Assembly (NCBI GenBank): GCA_023248215.1 | Contig: JAHFEW010000034.1 | Coordinates: 4,059-42,608, forward strand | Direction: 5' to 3' | DNA from: Nitrospira sp. | GTDB lineage: Bacteria > Nitrospirota > Nitrospiria > Nitrospirales > Nitrospiraceae | DNA length: 38,550 nt | Shown here: one piece after another, positions 1 to 8,853 of the stretch | How the letters are laid out: each line of letters starts with the position of its first letter | Numbering within the stretch: position 1 is the first letter of the stretch | Position numbers and translations under genes: made by a program | The notes under the pieces: model-generated | The model's input: only the letters and a program-made list of their open reading frames with translations | Databases searched by the model: none | Told to the model about the DNA's origin: nothing

Positions 1-240
1 AGGTGCTGGCAGTCCCCAGCAACGTCGTGCCATCAAAGAACTGCATAGTCCCGGTCGGTCGGGTAGTCCCAGTCGCGGCAGTGACAATCGCGCTGAACGT
101 TACCGCGGTGCCGTACGTGGATGTGGCGGCGCTGGAGGACACCGTGGTGGTTGTGGTCGTGGCTGCGATAGCACTATCGCTGATCACGATCGCGACGCTG
201 CCGCTCTGATCGGTATAGTTGGTGCCGCCGCTGAAGGTCC
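1..240. repeat. Ig-like module repeat, near-identical to 550-789
   Basis: This stretch matches 550-789 at an offset of 549 bases with only a few differences, for example around positions 121, 129 and 219. It encodes one Ig-like domain (GTMQFFDGTTLLGTAST) plus the start of an MBG repeat. It is the next step of the same domain ladder and probably continues beyond the left edge. Confidence 0.85.
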
Positions 241-3200
241 AGTTCGCCGTGCCGCCCGGGACGTTAATGAACGTGGCCCCGAGGTTCAGGCCAGCGCTCA
301 GGTTCTCGCCCAAGACGCCCACGGCTGTGCCCGTGGCCCCGTGCGCGGCCCCGTCGTAAACGCCGGTGTAGCCGCTCACCGTCACCGTCGCGTTGGCCTT
401 GTTCACCGTCTGTGTGATGTTTCCGGAAGCACTGTTATTAAAGCTGCCTACTGTGCTGGTGAAAACGGCGTGGATCGATGCATGCGTGCCCGCATTGAGA
501 GTCGCGATGGTGAGGCTAAAGCTCGATTGCGTGGAACTGACGGCGGTGGAGGTGCTGGCAGTCCCCAGCAACGTCGTGCCATCAAAGAACTGCATAGTCC
601 CGGTCGGTCGGGTAGTCCCAGTCGCGGCAGTGACAATCGCGCTGAACGTTACCGCGGTGCCGTACGTGGACGTGGCAGCGCTGGAGGTCACCGTGGTGGT
701 TGTGGTCGTGGCTGCGATAGCACTATCGCTGATCACGTCCACGACGCTGCCGCTCTGATCGGTATAGTTGGTGCCGCCGCTGAACGTCCAGGTGTCGGTA
801 TAGGTCCCGACACTAGCGTGCGACGTGTTGCTCAGGTTCAGGCTGGCGTTGAGGTTTTCGCCCAAAACACCCACCGCCGCGCCCGTGGCCCCATGCGCCG
901 CCCCGTCGTAGACGACACTGTAGCCGCTTACCGTCACTGTCGCGTTGGCCTTGGCGATGGTGCTGATAACAGTGCCGCTGGCATTCTTATAGTTTCCTGT
1001 GAAGTCGGTGAATGTCCAGGGGTCAGTGTACGTCCCGGCGTTGGTGTGCGCCGTGCCGCTCAGGTCCAGCCCGGTCAGGCTCTCGCCTAAGACGCCCACC
1101 GCTGTGCCCGTGGCCCCGTGCGCCCCCCCTGCGCTAAAGACGCCGGTGTAGCCGCCGCCGATCATATTGGTCAACTTGAGTTCCGGGCTGGCGCCACTCA
1201 TCTCCAACCCGAGATAGCCCAACCCACTGACAACATCCACACCGGTCATCGTGTAGCTGATTTCGGCCTTCCAGACGCCGTTGTGGTAGGAATAGGCCGT
1301 GATCGTATTGCCGACGACATCCGCTCGGATTTGATCGCCTGCGGCCAGCAGCGTGCCGGAGCTGGCAAGCGCACGCGTCTGGGCATCGTTGTTGACCAGT
1401 CGCCCGATGAGCCAGGTGCCGGTGGTGCCGTTCTCCTGATAGGCGATGTAGTACGAGTTCAAGTTGGCGGTGTTGGGATTCTGCGTGCGGAGGAAGACAA
1501 AGACAAAATGTCTACTGCCGGCGGCCGGCGCGCCCGTGAGCGTGACCTGCGCTTCCTGGTCTGCGGGGAACAACGTGTTGACATACCGGAAGCCGTTCGT
1601 GCCGCTCAAGCCAGCACTGCTTGTGTTCGTGACCCCAGTAGCGGAGAGATCGAGGACTGCGCCATAATTCTGAATCGGGATTGGGAGGCTGTTGCTCATG
1701 AGGCCCAGCGCCCCCCCGTCGTACACGCCGTTGTAGCCGGTCACCGTCACCGTCGCGTCAGCCTTGTTGATGGTCGCGGTGGTCGTGCCGACTGAGGCGA
1801 GCGTGTAGTTGCCGGCGGCGGTGCCGGCGAGCGTGGCGCCGGTGAGCGTGACGGTCTTGCCGGTGGCGGCAGTCGCCGTGGCAAAGGTCGCGGTGCCGCC
1901 AGTCAGGCTCACGGTGGCCAGGTCGCCGGTGAGCACGCCCGTCAGCGTGCGGGTCAGCACCGTCGCGGCAATGCTGCCGTCGTAGGTCTTGTCGGCGGCC
2001 GTGAAACTGCCTGTGAGGGACTTCTTATTTACCGTCTGTGTGATGTTGGCTGAGCTACTGCCCGTGAAGCTGCCGGTGGCGGTATAGACGGCGGTGATGG
2101 ATGCATGCGTGCCCGCATTGAGAGTCGCGATGGTGAGGCTAAAGCTCGATTGCGTGGAACTGATGGCGGTGGAGGTGCTGGCAGTCCCCAGCAACGTCGT
2201 GCCATCAAAGAACTGCACCGTTCCGGTCGGTCGGCCATTCGTAGACACGCCGGCCGTGACCGTCGCGGTGAACGTCACCGCAGTGCCGTACGTGGACGTG
2301 GTGGCACTGGATCTGACCGTGGAGGTCGTGGCCACGAGCGAACTGCTGGTGATCACGATCGCGACGCTGCCGCTCTGATCGGTGTAGTTAGTGCCGCCGC
2401 TGAATGTCCAGTTCGCCGTGCCGCCCGGGACGTTAATGAACGTGGCCCCGAGGTTCAGGCTGGCGTTGAGGTTTTCGCCCAAAACACCCACCGCCGCGCC
2501 CGTGGCCCCATGCGCCGCCCCGTCGTAGACGACACTGTAGCCGCTTACCGTCACTGTCGCGTTGGCCTTGGCGATGGTGCTGATAACAGTGCCGCTGGCA
2601 TTCTTATAGTTTCCTGTGAAGTCGGTGAATGTCCAGGGGTCAGTGTACGTCCCGGCGTTGGTGTGCGCCGTGCCGCTCAGGTCCAGCCCGGTCAGGCTCT
2701 CGCCTAAGACGCCCACCGCTGTGCCCGTGGCCCCGTGCGCCCCCCCTGCGCTAAAGACGCCGGTGTAGCCGCCGCCGATCATATTGGTCAACTTGAGTTC
2801 CGGGCTGGCGCCACTCATCTCCAACCCGAGATAGCCCAACCCACTGACAACATCCACACCGGTCATCGTGTAGCTGATTTCGGCCTTCCAGACGCCGTTG
2901 TGGTAGGAATAGGCCGTGATCGTATTGCCGACGACATCCGCTCGGATTTGATCGCCTGCGGCCAGCAGCGTGCCGGAGCTGGCAAGCGCACGCGTCTGGG
3001 CATCGTTGTTGACCAGTCGCCCGATGAGCCAGGTGCCGGTGGTGCCGTTCTCCTGATAGGCGATGTAGTACGAGTTCAAGTTGGCGGTGTTGGGATTCTG
3101 CGTGCGGAGGAAGACAAAGACAAAATGTCTACTGCCGGCGGCCGGCGCGCCCGTGAGCGTGACCTGCGCTTCCTGGTCTGCGGGGAACAACGTGTTGACA

Positions 3201-4594
3201 TACCGGAAGCCGTTCGTGCCGCTCAAGCCAGCACTGCTTGTGTTCGTGACCCCAGTAGCGGAGAGATCGAGGACTGCGCCATAATTCTGAATCGGGATTG
3301 GGAGGCTGTTGCTCATGAGGCCCAGCGCCCCCCCGTCGTACACGCCGTTGTAGCCGGTCACCGTCACCGTCGCGTCAGCCTTGTTGATGGTCGCGGTGGT
3401 CGTGCCGACTGAGGCGAGCGTGTAGTTGCCGGCGGCGGTGCCGGCGAGCGTGGCGCCGGTGAGCGTGACGGTCTTGCCGGTGGCGGCAGTCGCCGTGGCA
3501 AAGGTCGCGGTGCCGCCAGTCAGGCTCACGGTGGCCAGGTCGCCGGTGAGCACGCCCGTCAGCGTGCGGGTCAGCACCGTCGCGGCAATGCTGCCGTCGT
3601 AGGTCTTGTCGGCGGCCGTGAAACTGCCTGTGAGGGACTTCTTATTTACCGTCTGTGTGATGTTGGCTGAGATGCTGTTATTCCAGCCGGTGGTCCCGGT
3701 ATTACTCGAGATGTATTTGGCATTAATCGAGGTATGCGTGCCCGCATTGAGACTCGCGGTGGTGAGGCTAAAGCTCGATTGCCTGGAACTGACGAAGGAG
3801 GAGGTGCTGGTGGTCCCGAGTAACGTCGTGCCATCATAGAACTCCACCGTCCCCCTTGGTCGGCCATTCGTAGATACACCGGCCGTGACTATCGCGGTGA
3901 ACGTCACCGCAGTGCCGTATGTGGTCGTGGCGGCGCTGGAGGTCACTGCGGTTGTTGTGGACACCACCGCGTCCGTGAACGTCGTGTTGGCCACAGCCCC
4001 AGAATTTTGGCCGGTGGCGGTCAGTAGCAAAGACGCGCCCAGGTACTGGGGCTCCACATACCAAGAGGTGCTGATACTGCCGTTGACGGTGAGATCGTTG
4101 TCTGGCGCGATCCAGTCGGCCACGCCGTCAGCGTTGCGGTCGATCGCCTGTCCGTTTGCATCGAATTGCTGGTGGGCGGTAAATCCGCCCACGCCGTCGA
4201 TGACATACCACGGTGCACTGCCGGCAGGCGCGATGCTCGCTAGCTCGATGGGGCTATCGGCAATGCCGTCGGTGCGGGTCACCTGGAACTGCACCATTTC
4301 GCCTGCAGAGAATTGCGGGCCGTTGCCGTTCGTGTTCGACGTGGTGATCACCGCAGTCTCTCCCGGCGCATAGTCCGGGTGGTCGGTGGTCACCACCGCG
4401 GCCGTCACGTTCGATGCGCTCGCGGTCATCTGTGTCACCTCCAAGGGCGTGGCCGACAGCAACACGCGAGATTCCAGAGACTCCAGCACAAAGGCACTGA
4501 CGCGCGGCTGTGGCCGTTTCGCCACGGCTTCGCGCATGGTGCGCGGCTTGCGTCGGATGCGTGAATAGAGGTTCAACAGTTGTGTGAGCGTCAC
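1..4594 (-). CDS. Giant repetitive surface protein/adhesin, N-terminal part (runs off left edge)
   Basis: The minus frame is open from a GTG at 4594 to the window edge, giving 1531 codons without a stop. The GTG is chosen because AGGAGG lies 6-7 bases upstream. Near the N-terminus is the motif LESLESRVLLSA (about residues 38-49), like the LEPR-XLL motif of large surface proteins. Next comes a region of about 130 residues with no repeats. Then follow Ig-like domains (TYGTAVTFTA, GTVQFFDGTTLLGT), YDG-like domains (FTAADKTYDGS) and MBG-like repeats (VTVSGYTGVYDGAAHGATG). A LamG-like beta-sandwich segment occurs twice (about 1150-1700 and 2770-3320). There is almost no cysteine and much Thr/Ser/Gly, as in adhesins. 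The likely role is cell-surface adhesion or biofilm matrix. The secretion signal and C-terminal anchor would lie outside the window. The function is inferred from domain style, and several opposite-strand open frames here are shadows. Confidence 0.85.
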   Translation of the reverse strand, partial: MTLTQLLNLYSRIRRKPRTMREAVAKRPQPRVSAFVLESLESRVLLSATPLEVTQMTASASNVTAAVVTTDHPDYAPGETAVITTSNTNGNGPQFSAGEMVQFQVTRTDGIADSPIELASIAPAGSAPWYVIDGVGGFTAHQQFDANGQAIDRNADGVADWIAPDNDLTVNGSISTSWYVEPQYLGASLLLTATGQNSGAVANTTFTDAVVSTTTAVTSSAATTTYGTAVTFTAIVTAGVSTNGRPRGTVEFYDGTTLLGTTSTSSFVSSRQSSFSLTTASLNAGTHTSINAKYISSNTGTTGWNNSISANITQTVNKKSLTGSFTAADKTYDGSIAATVLTRTLTGVLTGDLATVSLTGGTATFATATAATGKTVTLTGATLAGTAAGNYTLASVGTTTATINKADATVTVTGYNGVYDGGALGLMSNSLPIPIQNYGAVLDLSATGVTNTSSAGLSGTNGFRYVNTLFPADQEAQVTLTGAPAAGSRHFVFVFLRTQNPNTANLNSYYIAYQENGTTGTWLIGRLVNNDAQTRALASSGTLLAAGDQIRADVVGNTITAYSYHNGVWKAEISYTMTGVDVVSGLGYLGLEMSGASPELKLTNMIGGGYTGVFSAGGAHGATGTAVGVLGESLTGLDLSGTAHTNAGTYTDPWTFTDFTGNYKNASGTVISTIAKANATVTVSGYSVVYDGAAHGATGAAVGVLGENLNASLNLGATFINVPGGTANWTFSGGTNYTDQSGSVAIVITSSSLVATTSTVRSSATTSTYGTAVTFTATVTAGVSTNGRPTGTVQFFDGTTLLGTASTSTAISSTQSSFSLTIATLNAGTHASITAVYTATGSFTGSSSANITQTVNKKSLTGSFTAADKTYDGSIAATVLTRTLTGVLTGDLATVSLTGGTATFATATAATGKTVTLTGATLAGTAAGNYTLASVGTTTATINKADATVTVTGYNGVYDGGALGLMSNSLPIPIQNYGAVLDLSATGVTNTSSAGLSGTNGFRYVNTLFPADQEAQVTLTGAPAAGSRHFVFVFLRTQNPNTANLNSYYIAYQENGTTGTWLIGRLVNNDAQTRALASSGTLLAAGDQIRADVVGNTITAYSYHNGVWKAEISYTMTGVDVVSGLGYLGLEMSGASPELKLTNMIGGGYTGVFSAGGAHGATGTAVGVLGESLTGLDLSGTAHTNAGTYTDPWTFTDFTGNYKNASGTVISTIAKANATVTVSGYSVVYDGAAHGATGAAVGVLGENLNASLNLSNTSHASVGTYTDTWTFSGGTNYTDQSGSVVDVISDSAIAATTTTTTVTSSAATSTYGTAVTFSAIVTAATGTTRPTGTMQFFDGTTLLGTASTSTAVSSTQSSFSLTIATLNAGTHASIHAVFTSTVGSFNNSASGNITQTVNKANATVTVSGYTGVYDGAAHGATGTAVGVLGENLSAGLNLGATFINVPGGTANWTFSGGTNYTDQSGSVAIVISDSAIAATTTTTTVSSSAATSTYGTAVTFSAIVTAATGTTRPTGTMQFFDGTTLLGTAST
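550..789. repeat. Ig-like module repeat, near-identical to 1-240
   Basis: Partner of 1-240. More diverged versions of the same module lie at about 2177-2410 and 3800-3990, so the adhesin has at least four Ig-like modules of this type in the window. Confidence 0.85.
834..2054. repeat. 1221-bp direct repeat, copy 1, inside the adhesin gene
   Basis: By reading, this block is identical to 2451-3671 at an offset of 1617 bases. It encodes an MBG repeat, the LamG-like segment, another MBG module and a YDG-like module. The unit length of 1617 is a multiple of 3, so the frame is kept. Confidence 0.9.
2451..3671. repeat. 1221-bp direct repeat, copy 2, inside the adhesin gene
   Basis: This is the partner of 834-2054. 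Identity breaks on the left just before AGGTTCAGGC and on the right just after TGATGTTGGCTGAG, where the Ig-like modules differ. The lack of silent differences points to recent duplication or conversion, or to an assembly effect. Confidence 0.9.
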
Positions 4595-5183
4595 AGCGCA
4601 ACCTCCTTTTGAAACAATCAGCGAATTCTTTCCCGAAAGCTGTTTTCCACGTCTAACTCGTTGACGCCGGCCTCAATATATACAATGGGCTTTTTCTTCA
4701 TTTGGGCAAAAGAACCATCAGGCACAATTACGTGGGGGCGCACTATACTTAACCCCAATGAATAAAAATATCCCTCAAAAGTGGTAGTAGGACGTTTGTG
4801 GGGCAGTAAGAGGTAATAACCTACTCGTGGTGTCCAGGTCGTCCTGGATCACTGTCCCCTTCGTCCTGGCAATGCAGCGCTTCCATGCGAATTTGAATTG
4901 GTGACGTTTCCACTCAAGGTTTGCGATTCTGCGACCCTCGGGTGACCTCGCTCACGAGGTCGCTGCAGAAACAAAGAGGTCGGGAACATTCTTGTTTAAG
5001 ATAACTTTTTATTAAAGCGCTCTTGGACAGCATGTGACGGGTCTGCCCGCTATCGACGGGGCATCGTTTGGCCCAGATAGTCTCCAGCAGCCGCGATTAG
5101 AGACGCTTCGACGTTCCACTGTCCGATTCGACGCGCACGCTGGTGTCTTGGACAGCAATGAGTCAGACTCTTTAAATGATTCC
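4595..5183. other. Non-coding leader upstream of the adhesin gene
   Basis: I find no convincing gene in this 589-base stretch. It holds the adhesin ribosome binding site (AAGGAGGTT on the minus strand at about 4602-4609) and A/T-rich sequence at 4670-4790 that could hold its promoter, though I could not settle on a -35/-10 pair. A perfect 7-bp stem with a 4-base loop lies at 4944-4961 and is not followed by a T run. The right part borders the IS110 remnant. Confidence 0.5.
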
Positions 5184-5345
5184 CGGAGGAACCCCCTGAT
5201 TCGGGCGTTCTATCAGCGACTCTGTCAGGTGGGGAAAGCGAAGAAGCTGGCGTTGACGGCATGCATGCGCAAACTGTTCACGATTCTCAACGCGATGCTG
5301 AAGAGTCGGACACCATGGCGGGTGGCCGCGACTCTGTCGACTTGA
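5184..5345 (+). pseudogene. IS110-family transposase, C-terminal remnant
   Basis: About 45 residues (NPLIRAFYQRLCQVGKAKK and then LALTACMRKLFTILNAML) match the conserved C-terminal end of IS110/IS116/IS902-type transposases. The reading frame extends upstream to 5034, but that part shows no IS110 motif. The catalytic DEDD domain is absent. This is a dead fragment that marks past insertion between the adhesin and the EPS cluster. Confidence 0.8.
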
Positions 5346-5590
5346 TTTTCAAGACAGTTGCTGACCCTCATTCTTTTTTCTGGTCAGCGGGCTTGGTAAA
5401 CAGCGGGAGTTGCCCAACGCGACGGTTCAGGACATGGATAGGCGAGGTCTCCGGCAACGAGGCGAAAACAGCGAGGCATGGCGGATTGTCTAGCAAAACC
5501 GCCGCGATCCTGTCAAGGGAAAGACTCTTAAGCTGGCCTGGGTTTGACGGCCACCTCACAAGGGGCACGATAACTCCCGAGGAGATGCGA

Positions 5591-6208
5591 CATGGGCCAG
5601 CGTCGACGATGCACTCCAGAGTTCAGACGCCAGACGGTGCAGCTTCTGAACGCCGGGCAACGCCCGGCAGCCGAGATCGCCCGTGAGCTCGGCATCCCGC
5701 GCAATCGTTTCTACAAAAGGCAAAAAGAGGTGGCCGTCCATGGCGGGGCGTTTCCTGGATCGGGGCGCTAAACCGAACCGGCCGCCGAACTGGCACGCCT
5801 CAAGTGGGAATTGGATCGGGTCAGGATGAGCGCGACATTTTTAAAAACTGCCTCTACTTTACGAAGGAGTCCCGTGAGATACGCGTTTATCCACGCGCAG
5901 GAGTGCACTCACCGGGGCACGCACTTGTGCGCGACGCTGGCCTCCAGTCGCAGAGGCTGCGATGTCTGGCGGAATCGGCCGGTGAGTGCCCGCACAGCAG
6001 AGGAGCAACGGCTCCTCCCGGTGCAGCAGCGGCTGCATCAGCAAATACTGGAAGCGTATGGCGCCATTAAGTTGTGGCGGGCGCTGAACCGGAGCAGGAT
6101 TCGGGGTGACCATCATCGCGTGGCGCGGCTACTGAAGCTTGCGAGCCTGGAAACTGCACCAGGGTCTAGAATACCTCAGTCCGCTGGGGTTCGAGCGACA
6201 GATCAGTG
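5591..6208 (+). pseudogene. IS3-family transposase remnant (orfA and orfB pieces)
   Basis: An orfA-like start reads RRRCTPEFRRQTVQLLNAGQ with the helix-turn-helix AAEIARELGIPRNRFYK. It is broken by an in-frame stop near 5770. The frame shifts before the orfA tail (ERDIFKNCLYFTKESRE near 5830) and again for the orfB start (RYAFIHAQE near 5880). OrfB then shows LEAYGAIKLWRALNR and HHRVARLLKLA, and jumps by deletion to the C-terminal LEYLSPLGFERQ near 6165-6200. The DDE core is missing, so it is not functional. Confidence 0.8.
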
Positions 6209-6283
6209 ACCCTTAACTCGGTGTCCACGGAACCCGGGCCCGCTCACCTCCGATTTGTGAGGGGAGTCACAGCGTGCCTCTTC

Positions 6284-7714
6284 TTAGCGCACTGTCAACC
6301 CCTTGGGCGCGCTCGGCGGGGTTAGGTCCGAAGACGAAGAGTTCCCCGCATATATCCCGAGAGTCCAAGGCGCGGTGCGGACTACACCAGTTTTGTCCTT
6401 TGATACATCGATTAACTCGCCCCCATAGCTTGTGAAGGAGACCTGGACCCCGGACCCGAGGGCCGGGCTGCCCGAACTGAGGTGCCAGTCCGACTGCAGG
6501 TTGAGGAATTGAGGATCGCCGGTGATCGCATGTACCTGCGAGGGCGTCCCAGTGCAGGTGTAGAAGTTGTTATAGTCTTCTGTAAAGAAGCCGGTGTAAG
6601 TTGTCCCGGTGTGCGCCGCCGCCCCGCCGCAGTAGAAGATATTGTTCTCGACAATCGAGTTCGCAGGGAAGGGCTGCGGCCCACTGCCACCAGAATCGCC
6701 CCCCTTCATAAAATTGAGAGAACCATTGATAACGATATTGTTGTAGACTGCGCAGGCATAGCAGCCAGCCAGCACGAGCGCATACGACCCCGATCCACTA
6801 TCAACGACAACGACATTGTTGTAGGCGACACAGTTGAAGCACTCATACGCGGTGCTCGTATCCCAGATGCCGGTAGCCACCCCTGAGTTGCCACCAAGGA
6901 CCAGGGCCCGCCACCCTCCCGTTTTGTGCAAGACGTTGTTGTAGAACTGACCGTTCCGCGCTCCCCCCTTAATGGTGAATTCATCGCCCCAGGCATCATT
7001 GGTGTCGATATAGTTGTTACGGAAAATTTGATTGATCCCATTAAAGGCTTCGAGGCTGGAGTGCATGAGACAGTTTTCGACGAGGCTGTTGTCCTGATTC
7101 GTTTTGATCCCGACGCCACGATGGCTAGACGCATCGACCTGGCAGTTTCTCACCACGCCTCCGACATACCCGGTCGTGCTGCTGCCACTGATGGAGGGAT
7201 TCGACGAACTCCACATTCGCACGAAAGCCCCTGCCGCACTATTCGTCCCGCAGGCAGGATCCGCCACATTGATCTCGCCTCGAAGCCCATCAATGACAAT
7301 ATAGCTGGCATAGAACGCGATATTGGGACCGCAGCTGTTTCCAGACGTTGAACTCAGAATCGCCAACAACGCATGTTCGGCCTTGATGGTAATAGGACTC
7401 CCGGCCGCGCCGCTCACCGTCATATCGATCTCGTTCTCGACATAGGTACCGTCTCCGACAATGAGGGTATCGCCCGGCTTTGTAAGGCAGTTCTTCCCCG
7501 CATTGATTGTGAGCTTTGGCGTCCCCACATTCTGGGCTAATGCACAAGAGTAGCTGTCATTGCCGGTGTTATTCGTGTAATAGGTTGCCGCTTCACTCCC
7601 CAGAGGCATGAGAACGCTCACGGATACAAAGAAGCGTACTAACCGAGACAAAGAAGTCTCGGCGCGAGAAGAGAAGATACGTTGTAGCACTTGAGCTATG
7701 CTTGTTGCTTGCAT
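6284..7714 (-). CDS. Secreted right-handed parallel beta-helix protein (possible polysaccharide lyase/epimerase)
   Basis: This is a protein of 476 residues. I place the start at ATG 7714, with GGAGG 6 bases upstream; the frame is open further up to 8014, but that part overlaps the upstream gene and looks non-coding. An N-terminal hydrophobic segment (RFFVSVSVLMPLGSEA) followed by ATYY looks like a signal peptide cut near residue 40. The body has the Asn-rich turns of beta-helix proteins (YNNVVVVD, VYNNIVING, VENNIFYCGG, FRNNYID). It ends with a DLTPPSAPKGL segment, typical of a linker after such domains. Members of this fold include pectate lyases, alginate epimerases and phage tailspikes. 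As the last gene of an EPS cluster, it could cut or epimerise the polymer outside the cell. The substrate is unknown. Confidence 0.8.
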   Translation of the reverse strand: MQATSIAQVLQRIFSSRAETSLSRLVRFFVSVSVLMPLGSEAATYYTNNTGNDSYSCALAQNVGTPKLTINAGKNCLTKPGDTLIVGDGTYVENEIDMTVSGAAGSPITIKAEHALLAILSSTSGNSCGPNIAFYASYIVIDGLRGEINVADPACGTNSAAGAFVRMWSSSNPSISGSSTTGYVGGVVRNCQVDASSHRGVGIKTNQDNSLVENCLMHSSLEAFNGINQIFRNNYIDTNDAWGDEFTIKGGARNGQFYNNVLHKTGGWRALVLGGNSGVATGIWDTSTAYECFNCVAYNNVVVVDSGSGSYALVLAGCYACAVYNNIVINGSLNFMKGGDSGGSGPQPFPANSIVENNIFYCGGAAAHTGTTYTGFFTEDYNNFYTCTGTPSQVHAITGDPQFLNLQSDWHLSSGSPALGSGVQVSFTSYGGELIDVSKDKTGVVRTAPWTLGIYAGNSSSSDLTPPSAPKGLTVR

Positions 7715-7946
7715 CTTGGTCCTCCATCGCCAACCAGGTTGATACCAACTACCAGGTCGGTATTCGTGACCAAAATTCAAAGCAACATTGATACCCGCAA
7801 CTCTGAAAACCGGTAATACCCTTATAAATCTAGCAGATTCGGTAGAGTTGCGAAGCGACGGAAGAGGTGAACATCGTCCCCAAATGTTCCAAAGTAGGCG
7901 CATGCATACATTGGAGGAACCTGGTTCGTGAAGGCTTATATTCTCA
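7715..7946. other. Intergenic gap between the Wza-like and beta-helix genes
   Basis: These 232 bases hold the ribosome binding site of the beta-helix gene. No clear gene or terminator is visible. The gap is longer than most in the cluster, so a separate promoter is possible. Confidence 0.4.
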
Positions 7947-8732
7947 TTAGAAGAAACGCTGAAGTACCACGATAATGTCCTCAGCCAGCACCAGAGCATC
8001 GAGGGAGATCTCAATCGTATGCTCCTTACCGTTGATGATGCGTAACACCTTCGTCGATGACTTCGAAGCCTTGTCGGTAAAGCCTCCGGCCATCGTAATG
8101 GCTTTATGCACCGTCAGCCCTTTCTCATAGAAATAGTCCCCTGGTTTTTTCACTTCTCCGTTGACATAGAACTTCTGGGCTTGCGCTACATAAATCAGAT
8201 CATCCGGCATGACAAGAGCATCAGGCGCCAGTTCCAGGGTTTCAGGAGCTTGACCGTGCAGTCGCTTCACTTTAATCCCCGCCTTGTCTGACTTTTCGGT
8301 GCCCCCCCCGGCCATGGCAATCGCTTTTTGGATCGTCAACCCCTCTTCATACGGAAAGCCGCCCGGGGTCTTCACCTCGCCCCCAACGTAAAAGTTCCGA
8401 TGGCGGATGATGGAGACGCTTACCTCCGGGCGGCGGAGATATCCGGATGCCAGCTGTGTGGTCAGATGACGCTGGATTTCCTCAACCGTCTTGCCTTCAA
8501 CAGGCACGGCGCCCAACAGAGGGTAGTCAATTTTCCCATCGCCACCTACCTTTCTCTCCACAGTCAAGTCTTCTTCACCGAACACTTGAACTCGAATGAC
8601 GTCGTTTGGTCCAATCCTGTATACATCATGATGTGAAGGAAGCTCCACCGCCGCAGCCTCGAAGGTTGTTATCAAAGCGAATAGCAGGTTGAAGGTCCAG
8701 CGCACAGTGTTCATCCTAATAAAAAACTTCAT
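7947..8732 (-). CDS. Wza-like polysaccharide export protein with two SLBB domains
   Basis: This is a protein of 261 residues. A signal-peptide-like N-terminus (FNLLFALITTFEAAA) is followed by a Poly_export domain (YRIGPNDVIRVQVFGEEDLT, about residues 38-115). Two SLBB beta-grasp repeats follow, each starting with a V-G/N-G-E-V-K-x-P-G motif (FYVGGEVKTPGGFPYEEGLT and FYVNGEVKKPGDYFYEKGLT). Proteins of this family form the periplasmic and outer-membrane export channel for capsule or EPS and pair with Wzc-like kinases. E. coli Wza is about 380 residues and is a lipoprotein. This one has no lipobox cysteine and no obvious C-terminal amphipathic helix, so the outer-membrane pore may come from the separate barrel encoded at 31425-32873. 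The start could also be the ATG seven codons later. Confidence 0.9.
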   Translation of the reverse strand: MKFFIRMNTVRWTFNLLFALITTFEAAAVELPSHHDVYRIGPNDVIRVQVFGEEDLTVERKVGGDGKIDYPLLGAVPVEGKTVEEIQRHLTTQLASGYLRRPEVSVSIIRHRNFYVGGEVKTPGGFPYEEGLTIQKAIAMAGGGTEKSDKAGIKVKRLHGQAPETLELAPDALVMPDDLIYVAQAQKFYVNGEVKKPGDYFYEKGLTVHKAITMAGGFTDKASKSSTKVLRIINGKEHTIEISLDALVLAEDIIVVLQRFF

Positions 8733-8853
8733 CCTACCTCAATCCTTGTTGGGCCCGTCCTGCAAGGTCTTCTGGCGTCGCCGCCCCCCATTGTCAGTTC
8801 TACCTCGCAATGAGCATCGCTGCAGAACTTTTCTAGCATCCTGCCCGGGTTGC

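Noticed and set aside
341-1090. Long plus-strand open frames across 3-2707 and similar ones up to 4373
   Set aside because: They are antisense shadows of the adhesin; they are rich in Arg and Gly, share no known domain, and repeat only because the minus-strand gene repeats.
1-4594. Repeats read as a CRISPR array
   Set aside because: The repeats are hundreds of bases long, lie in one reading frame and have no short unique spacers.
4944-4961. Hairpin GACCTCG-CTCA-CGAGGTC as terminator
   Set aside because: No T run follows on either strand and no gene ends near it.
7715-8014. Extended N-terminus of the beta-helix protein
   Set aside because: The extension overlaps the Wza-like gene, lacks a ribosome binding site and would bury the signal peptide; the ATG at 7714 has GGAGG.
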